From Rhabditoides inermis (taxonomy: Eukaryota; Nematoda; Chromadorea; Rhabditida; Rhabditidae), in contig CAWZYM010000308.1 in assembly GCA_963966185.1 (NCBI GenBank), forward strand, positions 723,501 through 787,500: 64,000 nucleotides of DNA, in the 5' to 3' direction. Within the stretch, counting starts at the first letter, position 1. Each line of letters opens with the position of its first letter. Below are positions 1-11,469 of this stretch, one piece after another. The position numbers and the translations under genes were made by a program. The notes under the pieces were generated by a model. It saw only the letters and a program-made list of their open reading frames with translations. It had not been told where the DNA came from and did no database searches.

Positions 1-410
1 TACGAGTCCACAGTGTCTCAAGGGAAAACTTATGTAGCCGTTCCGCATATGATAGTTTAGGAGCAAGTAGTTTCGTGAACGATCTTTGCACCGCTTCAAG
101 TTTATTACTCTGGGTGACATTGAGGGCTAAGAGAACCTCCCTACCGTATTTGAGAACAGGACGAACCTTATACTTGTAAAAATTCATAAACAGAGACTCG
201 TTGTGGTGGAAAGCCATTCTTAAAACACCAATTCTAGACGATGCTTTCTGTATTGTTCGTTTTATATGCTCGCCATTATCATGTGATACGTGCATAATAC
301 ACTTGTTCAACGTATTCGATTTCTGTGCGTTAACTTGAAATTCGAATCTAACTATTAGTACGTAAGCTCCTGGAACAGAATGGTTAAAGAGCAAAATGTT
401 CACGTTTGCC
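1..410 (-). mobile_element. Non-LTR retrotransposon remnant (reverse transcriptase C-terminal part)
   Basis: The minus strand from about 410 down to the window edge is open in one frame and encodes the region just after the catalytic core of non-LTR (CR1/jockey-like) reverse transcriptases. The visible landmarks are a HIKRTIQKASSRIGVLR stretch, then KYGREVLLALN and LEAVQRSFTKLLAPKLSYAE, followed by a leucine-rich RL..FSLETL segment, in the order usual for this family. The upstream catalytic YxDD region is not in the window. The part is cut by the window edge, so it may be either a 5'-truncated copy or the end of a longer element. The match is by motif order only; the clade is not certain. Confidence 0.7.
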
Positions 411-797
411 ACGTGCGCGCTCGCGTTTCTCATTCGGAGAACTGACACCAACACCATACTCCATACCCAGCTGACGTAGTGGTATTGCAGTCGCTAAGTG
501 AGTGTGAAAACAAAATCATTTTTTGACAAAACTTCACGATCGACAGTTTTCATCTTATTCTGAATTTCATACATCGCACTAAACACACTATAGTGTAGTA
601 TCATGGTGTGATTGTAGGTATTTTGTAGGAGGAATGGCATATATACAAAAGAAAAGTGCACTTGTCAAAACCCGTTGTAGTACAAGCTGAATGATGATGA
701 CGCAAGTAGAAAGTGAACGATGATCGCAAAGAAGTGAGGCAATGTACAAAGTAGCGGGGCGATTGTAGGCAAGGCGTACAAAGTGATAGTGACTAAC

Positions 798-1936
798 CGC
801 ATCCGGGTTGACGTGTCGATCAAAATAGGTGGCGAGAACACAGACGCCCAGAAGAACCTGAAAGGTACTGTATTGATCGTTGACTGCTTGTTCATGTAGT
901 GTGAACAATTCAGTTAGATTAGATTCATTTTCATTCGGTAGCAGAGATTCGGCGCGAAGACACGCGCCGACAGCTCTATGTCCTCTGTACAACTTCCCGG
1001 ACCATTATATCACGTATGTAACTTGATGTCAGTTGTCACGTGGAGTGATATATCACGGCTAAGAGATCAGACAGTGTCAGTTATTGTCTGCATGTCGCTG
1101 CTAGCTAATAGAGAAAATTAGGTAACCCTAAACATAATCACACAGCATGTGAGCTCTATACAAAAAACATATGAATGTCACACGTCATGCCAGTAATTCG
1201 TTAGCGTGTACAAGCAAGCAAAGGGGGGGCTGAATCTGAATCACAGTTTGGAAGGCGGACTGACCATCGAGAGGCCTACTCCGAAAGATCCGTAGCACAC
1301 TCTGTAGGTGTTGTTCCAGCGGGCGCGGTAGAAGGCAGACCAGCACACGGCGACCACCCTCTCGAATGCCAGCTGCATGTTGAAGATCGCCGGCAGCTCA
1401 CCTGCAACACATGTTTCATATCATACGTTTTGTAGTTGACGCTTTATAAATACAAGGGCCAAATTGAATTTCGTGACTTATGAATGCTTGAAAATCGTCA
1501 TAAGTTGGCCCTTGTGTCTTCAATCTTTTAAAGAGCGCACCGGCGACGATGAGGAGATAAGGCCAATCGTGATGAAGACAGGTCCAGGAGGTGGTGGGAA
1601 CGAGGAAGTCGCCCGCGTCGAGCAAACGCATACGGCCGATGCCGGAAGACACGAAAGAGATGCCGTTGATCTGAAGGGGAGAATTGTATTCCAAGAATAC
1701 GATGCAGCTATGATGAGCGTCTTGTTTCTTGTATTCTTCTATATGGCAATACATATTATTACTACTCTCACCAGGTCTCCGACGGCGAGGAATGCGTAGG
1801 GCACGAACTTTCCGCGAAAGTCTCGGGTGATGAGAATGATGAAGAGAATGAGCAGATTGGACACCACGGCAGCCGACCCGAAACACGCGTAGAGGAAGAA
1901 GCGAAGGCGCATCTCCAGCAAGCGCTCGAACATCAT
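798..1936 (-). pseudogene. Chemoreceptor-like seven-helix receptor, 3' half missing
   Basis: Four exons can be placed on the minus strand: 1772-1936, 1541-1670, 1265-1401 and 798-857. They encode helix 1 (start MMFERLLEM, then RFFLYACFGSAAVVSNL), helix 2 with the AVGDL motif, an extracellular loop with one Cys, helix 3 ending in FERVVAV (the place of the DRY motif), and helix 4. Exons 2, 3 and 4 are 130, 137 and 60 nt, identical to exons 3, 4 and 5 of the intact paralogue at 6002-7911. The three expected 3' exons (helices 5-7) were not found between 410 and 790, where sequence is AT-rich and then gives way to a retrotransposon remnant. A weak extra segment near 605-688 follows a TTCAG acceptor but does not resemble the paralogues. 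Most likely a truncated, non-functional copy. Functional role, if any, would be chemosensation at the plasma membrane of sensory neurons. Confidence 0.7.
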
Positions 1937-1969
1937 TGGTATTAGATATTGTTATGAGGTACATATGAA

Positions 1970-3390
1970 GACGATGAGTTTCAAAGGCAAACTTGCAGAA
2001 ATAAGTTCCGTATTGACAACATTTGCTACACTGAATGAGAGTGGAGTGTGGAGTGAAAGATGAGTCATCATTAGTCAGGATTAGTGCTAGTTAGATTTTT
2101 GTAGCGCAAAATTGGTGCAAATCAGGAACCTCGAGGCAAATGTAACATGTGAATAAGTGACTGCGGTAGAAACTAGCACCCTCTCAATTGTATTGACTGA
2201 TGACTTGTATTGACTGGGGCGTGGGCTACTTCTTTTTTTGAAAAAAAAGTTTGTATGATACAAAAAAGTTACATTCAGTTAGAATCGCCAAGAAATCGCG
2301 TCGAGAAATGAGCATGCGCTTTCGAAATTGCAGCCTGCGAGATCATTTTCACCCACTCCCCGGTGTGTGGTCTCGCGCGGAAAATGAGAACTTTTCTGTA
2401 GTCAAATGCACAGAGGCCCAACTATCTCCCTGAAGAAAACTATACACCCTACTTCAAGCTCAAGCTGCAAGCAAGGAAGATCAGAATAGGAATACTATCT
2501 TGAGCAGGCTATTATGAAAGAACTGTGTTTGGTGTGTTGTAATTTTGTGATATGGTACGGTAAACTTTTTTTTGAATTTTTTTAATTAAAAAAATGTACA
2601 TAGATAAAACTGTCATACCTCTGCATCACTGATGTTTACTTCCATTTAATTTTTGGACTAATAAGTGATAAAAATGAACACAGAGAATTCCAGTACAATA
2701 TCGTAGCAGTGTAAGAATACTAGCCTCTCACCTATGAAATGAAGTGGACTGGAATGAGTATGCTGTTAAATGAGCTAGTATATTTCTGTATTGCGTGGTA
2801 ATTGAATCGGACTGAAAAGGAAATTGAATGATTCACAGCTAGCGGAAACTATACAAAGTATGAGGGCAAAAGCAATCAGAGCCTTGATTCAAAAACGCAC
2901 AATTCACGTAATTTCTTTTCATACACGTTTTTATTTCAACATCAGTTTGATAAGATCAACAACACATGCAGCAGAAAAATGAAAATAAACTGAGTGTGTG
3001 AAAAAGCGTTACCACGAATACACAGAATCGCATAAATCAAAGGAACAGGAACTGGAGTTTCTGAAATACATACATGCATACAACGATACAACCCAATTAG
3101 GAACCACAACGTGAGTTGCAGAGAGCCCGGCGAAATCATGTAACATTTTCTCACTGGACACATGACGTGCTCTAAGTAATTAGCATAGAACGATTCGCCA
3201 TTTCGCGCTGATTCTAACGGTATCTTATTTATGGGATCATGTAGTTAAAATCGGTAAAAAGTGATACGATGACGTCATATTTCTTTGATCTAGCCACCAT
3301 CGCTCAAAGTGAGTAATGAAAAATGCTAACATAGGAGACGTATTTCATCGAGTAATTATCGATTACAGGCAAACAAAACCTAGTGGTACT
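1970..3390. other. Intergenic, AT-rich, no gene recognised
   Basis: No exon, RNA gene or repeat family could be supported here. The stretch holds A/T runs around 2230-2250 and 2565-2600 and short spurious open frames without similarity to any known family. Confidence 0.5.
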
Positions 3391-3397
3391 ATTATTC

Positions 3398-3790
3398 TCT
3401 TTCGAAAAGTACAGGAGTAAAAAGGAGTGGTTTGTTTTGATCTAATTCAACAAAAGCACATGCATATTTTTTTCTTCGCAGCTGACTAAAATTTCAAAAC
3501 AAACCTGCTCTTTCAAACGATGTTTCATAACTATGCTATGAAATGTGTGATTTTTGATCAGATATACGCATGCAAATGCATAAAAATTTAACAACAAAAA
3601 GGTCTTTTATTTTGAATTATTATAGTACATATTACAATTACATATGTTATTTCATCGATTAGAAAGAGCAGGTTTGTTTTGAAATTTTAGTCAGCTGCGA
3701 AGAAAAAAATATGCATGTGCTTTTGTTGAATTAGATCAAAACAAACCACTCCTTTTTACTCCTGTACTTTTCGAAAGAGAATGGATGTCC
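3398..3790. mobile_element. Foldback (hairpin) element, about 110-bp arms
   Basis: The arm at about 3398-3512 and the arm at about 3661-3781 are reverse complements of each other over roughly 115 bp; both begin and end around CTTTCGAAAAGTACAGGAGT and its complement. The spacer of about 150 bp is AT-rich. Both arms hold AACAAAAGCACATGCATA and AAACAAACCTGC, words shared with the larger foldback elements at 24.3, 39.8 and 52.8 kb, so this is a short relative of that family. No coding capacity. Confidence 0.75.
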
Positions 3791-4094
3791 TTTTCTCAAA
3801 TTTCGAAGAAATTTTGTACATTAGATAACGAAAATACATATTACAAACTCACTAGTCAGAATATCATGATATAAAGATACAAATAACTTACACTGACGTA
3901 TCCAAACTACAATTTACAATACTCTACACAGACATAGTAACAGTCACTTATTTGTTTGTATACACTAACGTATTCAAACTTGAAAATCTTCGAAAACCAA
4001 TACACTGACGTATCCAAACTAGCGAAAACGTAGTCAGAATCAGGAAACGAACAGCCTGGTCGGATCGCTCATTGACGATTGATGCGCTCTATTT

Positions 4095-4135
4095 CGCTTA
4101 TCTAATAGCCCCCCTCTCTCTCACTCTTTCCCACC

Positions 4136-4166
<31 letters not shown>

Positions 4167-4360
4167 CTATCACTCGCCCTTCTCTTTTTCTTTCCTCTCT
4201 CTATCACTCCCTAACTCTCATTATCTCTCCTTCTCCTTCTCTCTCTCTCTCCCTCTCTCCCTTTTCTATCTCTCTCTTTCTCAATCTCTTTCTCTCTCCT
4301 CTTTCTCTCCCCTCTCTATCACTTTTTCTTTCTCTCTCTCGTTCTCTCTCAGAGCGTATT
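4095..4360 (+). repeat. Pyrimidine (CT) low-complexity tract
   Basis: Nearly pure C/T on the plus strand with CTCTCT, TTTCTC and CCCTCT runs. Apparent Ser/Leu-rich open frames are a by-product of the repeat. Confidence 0.85.
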
Positions 4361-4619
4361 GTGTTTTATTCTCCGCTTGAACACTCTCTTTTTCTACCCA
4401 CACTGTTCTCTCTAGACACAGAAAGACAAACTTCAGATTTTGAGCTAATGAACCCTCGGTCATGAATAGCCGGACTGGGTGCGTTGAACTGAACTCAGCT
4501 AGCTTTCTTATACGGTTATGTTCCTGTGTTTCTGGTATTACTGTTCGAATTGAGGAGTTGTTGCACAGAGAACAAAACAGCGTCATCCGGCCTGCTTTCT
4601 GCAATTCGCACGTTTTCTA

Positions 4620-4975
4620 ACTCGGTAAGAGAACATACGCTCTCTCACTCTCACACTCTCTCTCGCCGAGATCGCTCAATCAGATAACAGGCCGGCTGCC
4701 CAGTCACTCGCCAGTGGACATGATGAGAGAGTGCGCAGAGAGTGTGCGCTCGCAAGAGACGCCAGAGACGGCGCGCGATCGATCCGACACGAGAGTGGGT
4801 GAGCGAAGGGCGGGGCATGCGCTCGGCCAATCAGTTTTCACCGGCAAGAGGCCGAGAGACCAATAAGCGCAGAGTGCAGTGGGCGGAGCTTACGTGAAGC
4901 ACACCGTCGTCGACGTCGTCGTCGTCGTAAACACGTTTAGTGGCAAAGCGGGAGAGAGCGAGAGAGAGGCTGTTC
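4620..4975. promoter_or_regulatory. GC-rich, promoter-like stretch (CCAAT and GC boxes)
   Basis: This segment is markedly richer in G+C and CpG than its AT-rich surroundings. It contains GGCCAATCAG, a second CCAAT word (GACCAATAAG), GGGCGGGGC and GGGCGGAGC words, and a run of GTCGTCGTC near 4905-4930. No first exon could be attached on either side, so a promoter role is a guess from composition; it could equally be the remains of a mobile element, because several repeat elements in this window carry similar GC-rich modules. Confidence 0.25.
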
Positions 4976-6001
4976 TGGGCGCCGCAACCGATATTTATTC
5001 AACAAATCATACTCATAGGTCTTACAAAATGATACCCTAACACATAACACACTATAATGAAGTATATTGTATTATGATAGCCAAATAGCGTGTGGATTGG
5101 GAGTGGCGCGCTGCGCGCGCCACAGATCATAACAAACGGGCGGCGCTGGCGCGCCGCCCCTAATAAACGAATATTTTCTATATTTAACTATCGATGAAGT
5201 CATCAGTGCTTTGATCTAGCCGCCCTCTGTCGCACTTTCCCTATAAGAGCGCGGCGTTGTGCGGAATTAGAGCGCAATGTGAACGATGAATCCTACGAGC
5301 ATTATATATTTTTGAAATCAGCTTTAAATGGACCACATTTATGAACTTATTGCTATACCATATCCAGATATTTGAAAATCTCATTGTGGTCCCTACATAC
5401 AACCCAATGCATGATTTTGCCTTTACGAAATAAACTACTCTTTGTCTCTGGCTCGATCTTTTCGTACATTGAAGATTGAACATCTGTGAAAAATGAATAC
5501 AAACACAAACACAAACAATCTCGTATACACGACGCGTGTATACATATCCATATTTTTATATATTGATACTTGATGACTTCAAATGCTTGTGCTAGAGAAG
5601 CGCAAGAACTGCGGAATGCTCATATGCATACGTTTTTTTTAATGTTCCCACTGTTTCGGTGTTTCGGAAAGTGACGCGAAATCGCCGTTCTTTTGCGATT
5701 TGTGTGTTGAAATTGTGAACAAATGAGTGTGTTGTGTTCCCAGAAAGTTGTAATCGAGTTATGTTCTATGCTCGAATTACGAATCATTTCGAAAATACAA
5801 TTCTCACAGAAAAAAATATTTAGTATCATACATTCGCACAACTCATTTGTGTGGTGTTGAGGTGAAGACTCTGGTAGGATGGTCGCTGTGAGTTGCATGG
5901 CTGACTGCACTCAATGTATGCACTCGAGTCTTCTCTGCCACAGAAGAGACGGGGTGAGAGGGCCTCACCTGAAAGAGTGAGAGGGAGTCATGAGATATGA
6001 G

Positions 6002-7911
6002 TCATGATTGAGAGTGAGTCATGTGAGAGTGATGGGAGGGACTCGCCTCGATGCATGGCAGGAGTATTTGCATGAAGCGTGCGCGGAAGTCTGCTCCGAA
6101 TATGAGTAGAATGAACAGGTTGAAACACGACTGAGAGGCGAACAGGCAATACGTCATACCTGAAGTAGTTCGGTTGATATTTCCGACTGTTTGTGTTGAG
6201 AGTTGTATAGTTTTATGTCAAAAAAGGTTGTTTGAAACATCTTTTTATAAAAAAAAAATCTCTCGATTAGATGAAACATTACCTACAACGAGGTCGTTTA
6301 TGTAGAACCAGTTCCAGGCTTCTGCTATGAGTGCTATATTTGGAATGGACACCATGAAGACGGAAACACCAGTCATCAAAATGAGAATGAACTGCTTGCG
6401 AAGCTCGGAACGCGACGGAGACTGCAAGAAGGGAGGGTTCAAGATGAGCAGATGGTCAGGCACTATGTACTCAAGCACACCAATACTGAGACATACAACA
6501 AGTTGCAAGTGTATCTACTTATAGACGCACTTGCAGTATATAAGTATCTCACTGGTCATCTTCGTAGTCAACTGACCTTGTTGATGTTCATGAATGTGTA
6601 TATGGCGCATAGTATAGTGAATGACACGAGGTATGCGACTGCGATGAGTGCGAAGTGCACTGTTCCATACACTCGCCCCAGGCTCATCACTCCGCACAAC
6701 TGAAACTCATCTCGTCATTATGGGTTCTGAGTTTTCGGTTCACAGTTTTGCACAGTTAGGGTCATAAGTACATAATCATAGATTTACGCGCCGATAGGCT
6801 ATTTCACACTACGACTTAAAGTTTAGCGGCTCGTTAATTTTGCGGCATGTTCCGTTTGCATATAGTTTATTTATGAAAAGACATTTTGTGATTTGGTGTT
6901 CTTTCATTTGGCAGTAGTACTGTATGTATGTACGAAATTCACAGTGATGTGTGATATGTGGTTTTGTTTCACGCTACTTACACAGTAGGCTGTCATTCTG
7001 TCAATGCATCAATGGATTTTTTTCGTGTGAATGAGAAAACCAAATGTTTTCACAAATTATCTTTTTGTTTAACTGTTTTAAAAAGTTGCATTGCACTCAC
7101 AGAATCGACGTTGACATGTTTGTCAACGTAGGCATGAATGACACATATACCCAACAGAACCTGTAATTAAACATATGCTGAACTGATCGTGAAATAGTTT
7201 ATGTCTCTAACTACAAGGAACTGACAAAGTAGTTTTGTTCAGACAAGCGTACTTATGGTGTAAGAGATTTGTATGTTGAGTTTTGTGAATATGAACTCTG
7301 ACCAGTGTGATGGCGGCTCCGATGCATGCATAGAAGAGCCTGTGTGAGATGCGCCACTTGGATCGGTAGAAGGAAGAGCGCAACACTGCGATCACTCGCT
7401 CCACAGCCACCTGCAGATTGAAGATCGCCGGCATTTCACCTGAAATAGGCATGCATTCATGTAAGCAGGTTAGTGTTTCGAACACGCACCAGCAACGATG
7501 AGCCAGTAGGGCCAGTCGTAGTGGAGACAGCTCCACGAAGTCGTTGGCACGAAGAAACGATCGCTCCCGATCAGACGGAGACGACCCACACTCGCCGAGA
7601 CGAACGAGATGCCGTTCACCTGGAAATATTACAGTAAGTTCCCCAAAAAGGCGAACTTACCAGGTCTCCAATGGCGAGAAACGCGTAGAGCGCGAACTTG
7701 TGGCGGAAGTCTCGCGTGGAAAGGACAGTGAGGAGGAGAAGGAGGTTGCAGACGACGGCGAGAGAGCCGAAACACGCATACAGAATGAAGCGGACCCGCA
7801 TCTCGAACAAACGCTGAAATGAGAGAATCGAATAGTGTACTGTTACTGTACACTATGAAAACACTTTATAATAATACATACTTCTTCATGCGTGGCTCCA
7901 TAGCTGACCAT
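6002..7911 (-). CDS. Rhodopsin-type chemoreceptor, seven transmembrane helices (srsx-like)
   Basis: Eight exons join into 930 nt with no frame break, giving 309 aa: 7882-7911, 7661-7813, 7490-7619, 7303-7439, 7101-7160, 6577-6699, 6283-6421, 6002-6159. The start is the Met of MVSYGATHEE; the stop is TGA at 6002-6004. Seven hydrophobic segments can be read: helix 1 (RFILYACFGSLAVVCNL), helix 2 (FLAIGDLVNGISFV), helix 3 (EMPAIFNLQVAVERVIAVL, with ERV in place of DRY), helix 4, helix 5 after a VYGTVHFAL loop, helix 6 (ILMTGVSVFMVSIPNI) and helix 7 (SQSCFNLFILLIFGADF). A Cys before helix 3 and another after helix 4 are in place for a loop disulphide only in part. The layout is closest to nematode serpentine receptors such as srsx; the exact class is uncertain. 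Role: odorant or pheromone sensing at the surface of sensory cells (family inference). It lies in tandem with 798-1936 and 8849-10370. Confidence 0.8.
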
Positions 7912-8848
7912 TTTTGAAGTAGACGAAGTGGCGACTTCCTATGAAACACGCAAGTACGATAATGTTTGAAATAATTAACTGTTTTTGTCTCACGCGCAGA
8001 CGTACATTGTTGTAAGTAATTATGAAATTCTTACGAGAAACCTGGGAACATTCCTGAGAAACCTGGGAAGTTTCTATGACAATAACATTTGTTACAAATA
8101 AAAATGTTACGTAGCCCGTTGCTCGAGTACTTTTTGGAAAACAGTCTTTGCAAAACAGTGTAGATTTCAAAGTGAGAAAACATACCTCTGCTGTGATGAT
8201 CAACGATGCCATGTAAATATGATGAAATGAAAATACAGATTTGAATTCTCAATTGTACTTCACACTTAATTTCCACTTGATATAATGTAATGTGTACTCC
8301 GCGGAATGTAGCTGGCTGCAATGCAAAAAGGAGTCCGCACAGTCGCTCGCGTATTCAGTTGTCATCAATTGTCCACACAATTGAACGAGTAGCCTACGCC
8401 TCTTCGCTGGTGACTTTAAAAGAAGCTAGGCTTGTTGAAAATCGCTCGCACTGACCAACAGCATGCGCTAAAATATCTGTCTTTTGTGGTGAAACATTCA
8501 AGCACCGCGCTAATTGACAATCGAAAAAGGTAAGAAAAAATGAATGGGACACGGATGTTGCATGGTTTCTATACTGCAATCAAGATTCTGTGATGAGTCA
8601 CGTTTCGAGAGAGAGGAGGAAGTAGAAGGAGGAAGTGGAAGGCAATATCTAACCCCATTACAGCCCACGTGAATTGTCTCCCGCACAGACCGCAATAGCA
8701 AATAGGCAAACACTAACGATCAATCTCATTTGCAATGCAGATATACTCAATTATTCAATGTGCAAACGAGGAAAATACTATAGAATACATGAAAAAGTGA
8801 TTTACTAACATTTTTATGAATATAGTTTGATTATTTTCTTGATTGGTG
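7912..8848. other. Spacer between receptor genes, nothing recognised
   Basis: AT-rich spacer with no supported exon. It should hold the promoter of the receptor at 6002-7911 and the 3' end of the one at 8849-10370. No conserved box was recognised. Confidence 0.4.
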
Positions 8849-10370
8849 TCAAAAGGAGGCCATTGTGGTTTTTCTCTGAGCTGGTTCGTCGTGCACTCTT
8901 CCCCTCGCACAGAAACAGAAGAGATAGAGGAAGCGACGCCGGAAGTCCGACCGAAAGATGACCAGGATGAAGAGGTTGATACAGGACTGCAAACCAGACA
9001 GACCGTACGTCACATCTAGAAAGAAAGATTAAGACATAAGACATATATAAAAAAGATAAACCTTCAACAATGGGCTGGAGCTGTATCCAGCCCATAGTCT
9101 TGGCTGCGTATATGAGATTGGGAACGGATATCATGAGAGAGCAGACTGCGTTCATCGCTATCAATACCCTCTGACGGGTCCTCTCCGACTGAACGTGCTT
9201 CTGCAACAAGGTCGACAAGTAAACACGCAATGCACTCACCACCTTTTTGAGTCGATTCGTAACTCTGTATACGGTGATCAAGATGCAGAATAGGATGAGG
9301 TAGATGAGAGAGATGATGATTTCTCGCACGAGACCGTAGCGATGGGAGATCGCCATCACAGAACATGCCTGGAAACACTATGTCAACACGGATATACACT
9401 AACTGCTTGTATCTATTGCAAGAAAAGCAATTACTCGTTCACGATTGTTTGGCACGGCAACAATGGTACGGCAAAAGCAAAGCTGCTTTATTCTTCTCGT
9501 GTTTTTTTTAATTCTGTTTTCCTCTAATAACTCACTGAAGTCGGGTTCTGCCTCCTGTGCACATAAGCAATCGTTGTTGGTATGCATTGAATAGTCTAAA
9601 AAATGGAATGTTGTTCCGTTCAAAATACTGCTCTTACGATACACAACAGAATTCCTGCTAGGCCTGCTCTGATCTTAGTTTTGTTCGTATAAGTGTACTT
9701 GTATTTTATTGGATCAAAAACTGCTGTCAACCTCTCCGCGGCAAGAATGCAATTAAAAATCACGCAAAGGTCGCCTAAAATATGTGATTTCGCTTGTTAT
9801 ATTTATATGTGTACGCGTACCTGCGACGTATTTCAAGTACGGCCAGGGTTTTGTGATGAGACATTGCCAGTTGGATATGGGGATGAAGAAGAGATTGCGG
9901 TGGACTAGATATAGCCGTCCCACACCAGTCACCACGAAAGAGAGACCGTTCAACTGCAAATATAGTCCGTTCATAAAGTGATCTTTTCATCTATTCCACT
10001 TCGTATCGACTAGGCCTCGCTTTTTTTCAAGGGTGTCGTGGTGTGTGTGTGTGTGTGTTTTATACGCGCAATTTCAAACGGATGTATAGATTTTGGCACT
10101 CACTCTCCTTCATAATGACTGCAAAACATAAAACTGTAAAAGTCATCCTAATTCGGTTTTGAGTTGCGTAGACTTTTTTTAAATTTAGTATTCAAAAATC
10201 ACCGTATCTCCCAGCGCGAGAAAACAACAGTTCATAAATTTGTGACGAAATTCGCTGTTGGAAAATATTGTGATGAAAATTATGATATTTGTACAAATCG
10301 CAGCTATGCCAAAAGTCGAATAGAGGATATAGCGAGGAATTATATGTTCTTGAACAGACTCCAGATCCAT
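8849..10370 (-). CDS. Rhodopsin-type chemoreceptor, seven transmembrane helices (tandem paralogue)
   Basis: Seven exons join to 930 nt, again 309 aa: 10203-10370, 9821-9953, 9638-9774, 9536-9595, 9243-9368, 9062-9200, 8849-9015. The start is MDLESVQEH; a TGA ends it at 8849. Helix 1 is RYILYSTFGIAAICTNII, helix 2 carries FLALGDT, helix 3 ends in AAERLTAVFDPIKYK (an ER in place of DR, followed by the P..Y typical of rhodopsin-like receptors), and helix 7 is LSGLQSCINLFILVIF followed by RSDFRRRFL. The 137-, 60- and 139-nt exons equal those of the neighbour at 6002-7911, and all intron phases agree, showing common descent by tandem duplication. Sequence identity to the neighbour is modest, so the duplication is old. 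The C-terminal tail is short and basic. Class within nematode serpentine receptors is not certain; srsx-like is the best guess. Confidence 0.8.
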
Positions 10371-10479
10371 GCCTAAAATAGTGTCATCAAAAGATAAATG
10401 GCTTAGTATATTCACTAAATACATAAAAGTATCTGTGCTCGTGAGAAAGAACGAACAATGTATAAAACAAAAGAACAAA

Positions 10480-10990
10480 GGTATAAACTATCAGGTAAAC
10501 TGAGTAACTCACTTGAGTTCTTGAGTAACTGTCTACTAACGCGTGACTTTATTCACAGTTGTTTCTACTGTACAACTGCATAGCTATAAGTTAATTTGTT
10601 ACTACAGTAAATTAATATATGAGAACAATGAAGTGATCAGAACCCGTGACAAGTATATACTACAAGTGAATTACTGCTGCCACCTATGTACACTAACTAA
10701 ATAACGTAAATCAGTAAAGCTATGTCATTGAGAGTGATCGAGTGAGCAGTTCACTTTTATGTAGTTGCGTGGTATCAGTGATCTGATTGCAGTGGGATGT
10801 TTCATCTGCCCTAACACTATGAGGTTAGGATCATATTGTCATGATTTTGAATATGAAATTATAAGTCCTCTTCAACTCTTCAGGAGCACAATTTGTGTGC
10901 AAGCAGGTTGCATACGCTGTGGAAAATAATTTACAACTCATGTATATAACTACATAGAACATCGATCCCGAATTGCTTTACTATATTCCA
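10480..10990. other. Intergenic, nothing recognised
   Basis: Upstream of the receptor at 8849-10370; AT-rich with no supported gene or repeat. Confidence 0.4.
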
Positions 10991-10993
10991 AAT

Positions 10994-11175
10994 TACGAAG
11001 CTTGCGCGCAACCTCAACACGGCTCGACCCGCTGATCGCTCGCCGCGGCTGTCACAGCGAGTGGCACGCGTCGCATGAGCTCGCGCAGCGTGGACTGTGA
11101 CAAGCGCGCGGCGATGAGCGGCCCGAGCCGTGGGCAACGAGTGGCATAACCGCCTTTGCGCGCGAGTAGTGCCGG
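10994..11175. repeat. GC-rich dispersed repeat, related to 15340-15545
   Basis: Shares several words, including GTGGCACGCGTCGCATGAG (complement of CTCATGCGACGCGTGCCAC), CTGTCACAGCG/CGCTGTGACAG, GCGGCGATGAGCGG and GAGCCGTGGG, with the insert inside the intron at 14060-15888. The G+C content is far above the flanks. It looks like a second, decayed copy of the central part of that insert. Confidence 0.55.
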
Positions 11176-11239
11176 TCGGGTCGATTTGAATTGGAGAATT
11201 GGCCTTTTTTTCAAATTTTACAATTCAGCTGTAAAAAAG

Positions 11240-11299
11240 AAAATCGTAAATATTGATTGATGATAGTAATTACTATCATCAATCAATATTTACGATTTT
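11240..11299. repeat. Perfect 60-bp palindrome, no spacer
   Basis: The 30 bases 11240-11269 are the exact reverse complement of 11270-11299; the centre reads GTAATTAC. Two further TACGATT words follow within 50 bp. A palindrome of this length without spacer can extrude as a cruciform; it may be a hairpin transposon remnant. Confidence 0.9.
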
Positions 11300-11469
11300 T
11301 ACGATTACAACGATATTTTTACGATTCAATATTTACGATTACTAGTAAATTACTTTATTTCAACTCATCATCAGTTTCTTTTGCCGATCTCGCACTCTGT
11401 CGTCTCATTCTCACCCTCCGCAGGTCTGTATCGATTTCGCAACTGCTCCTATGAAAGCCCGTAACATAC

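Noticed and set aside
8031..8321. Open frames in the receptor spacer
   Set aside because: No similarity, no splice-site support and no hydrophobic pattern like the receptors.
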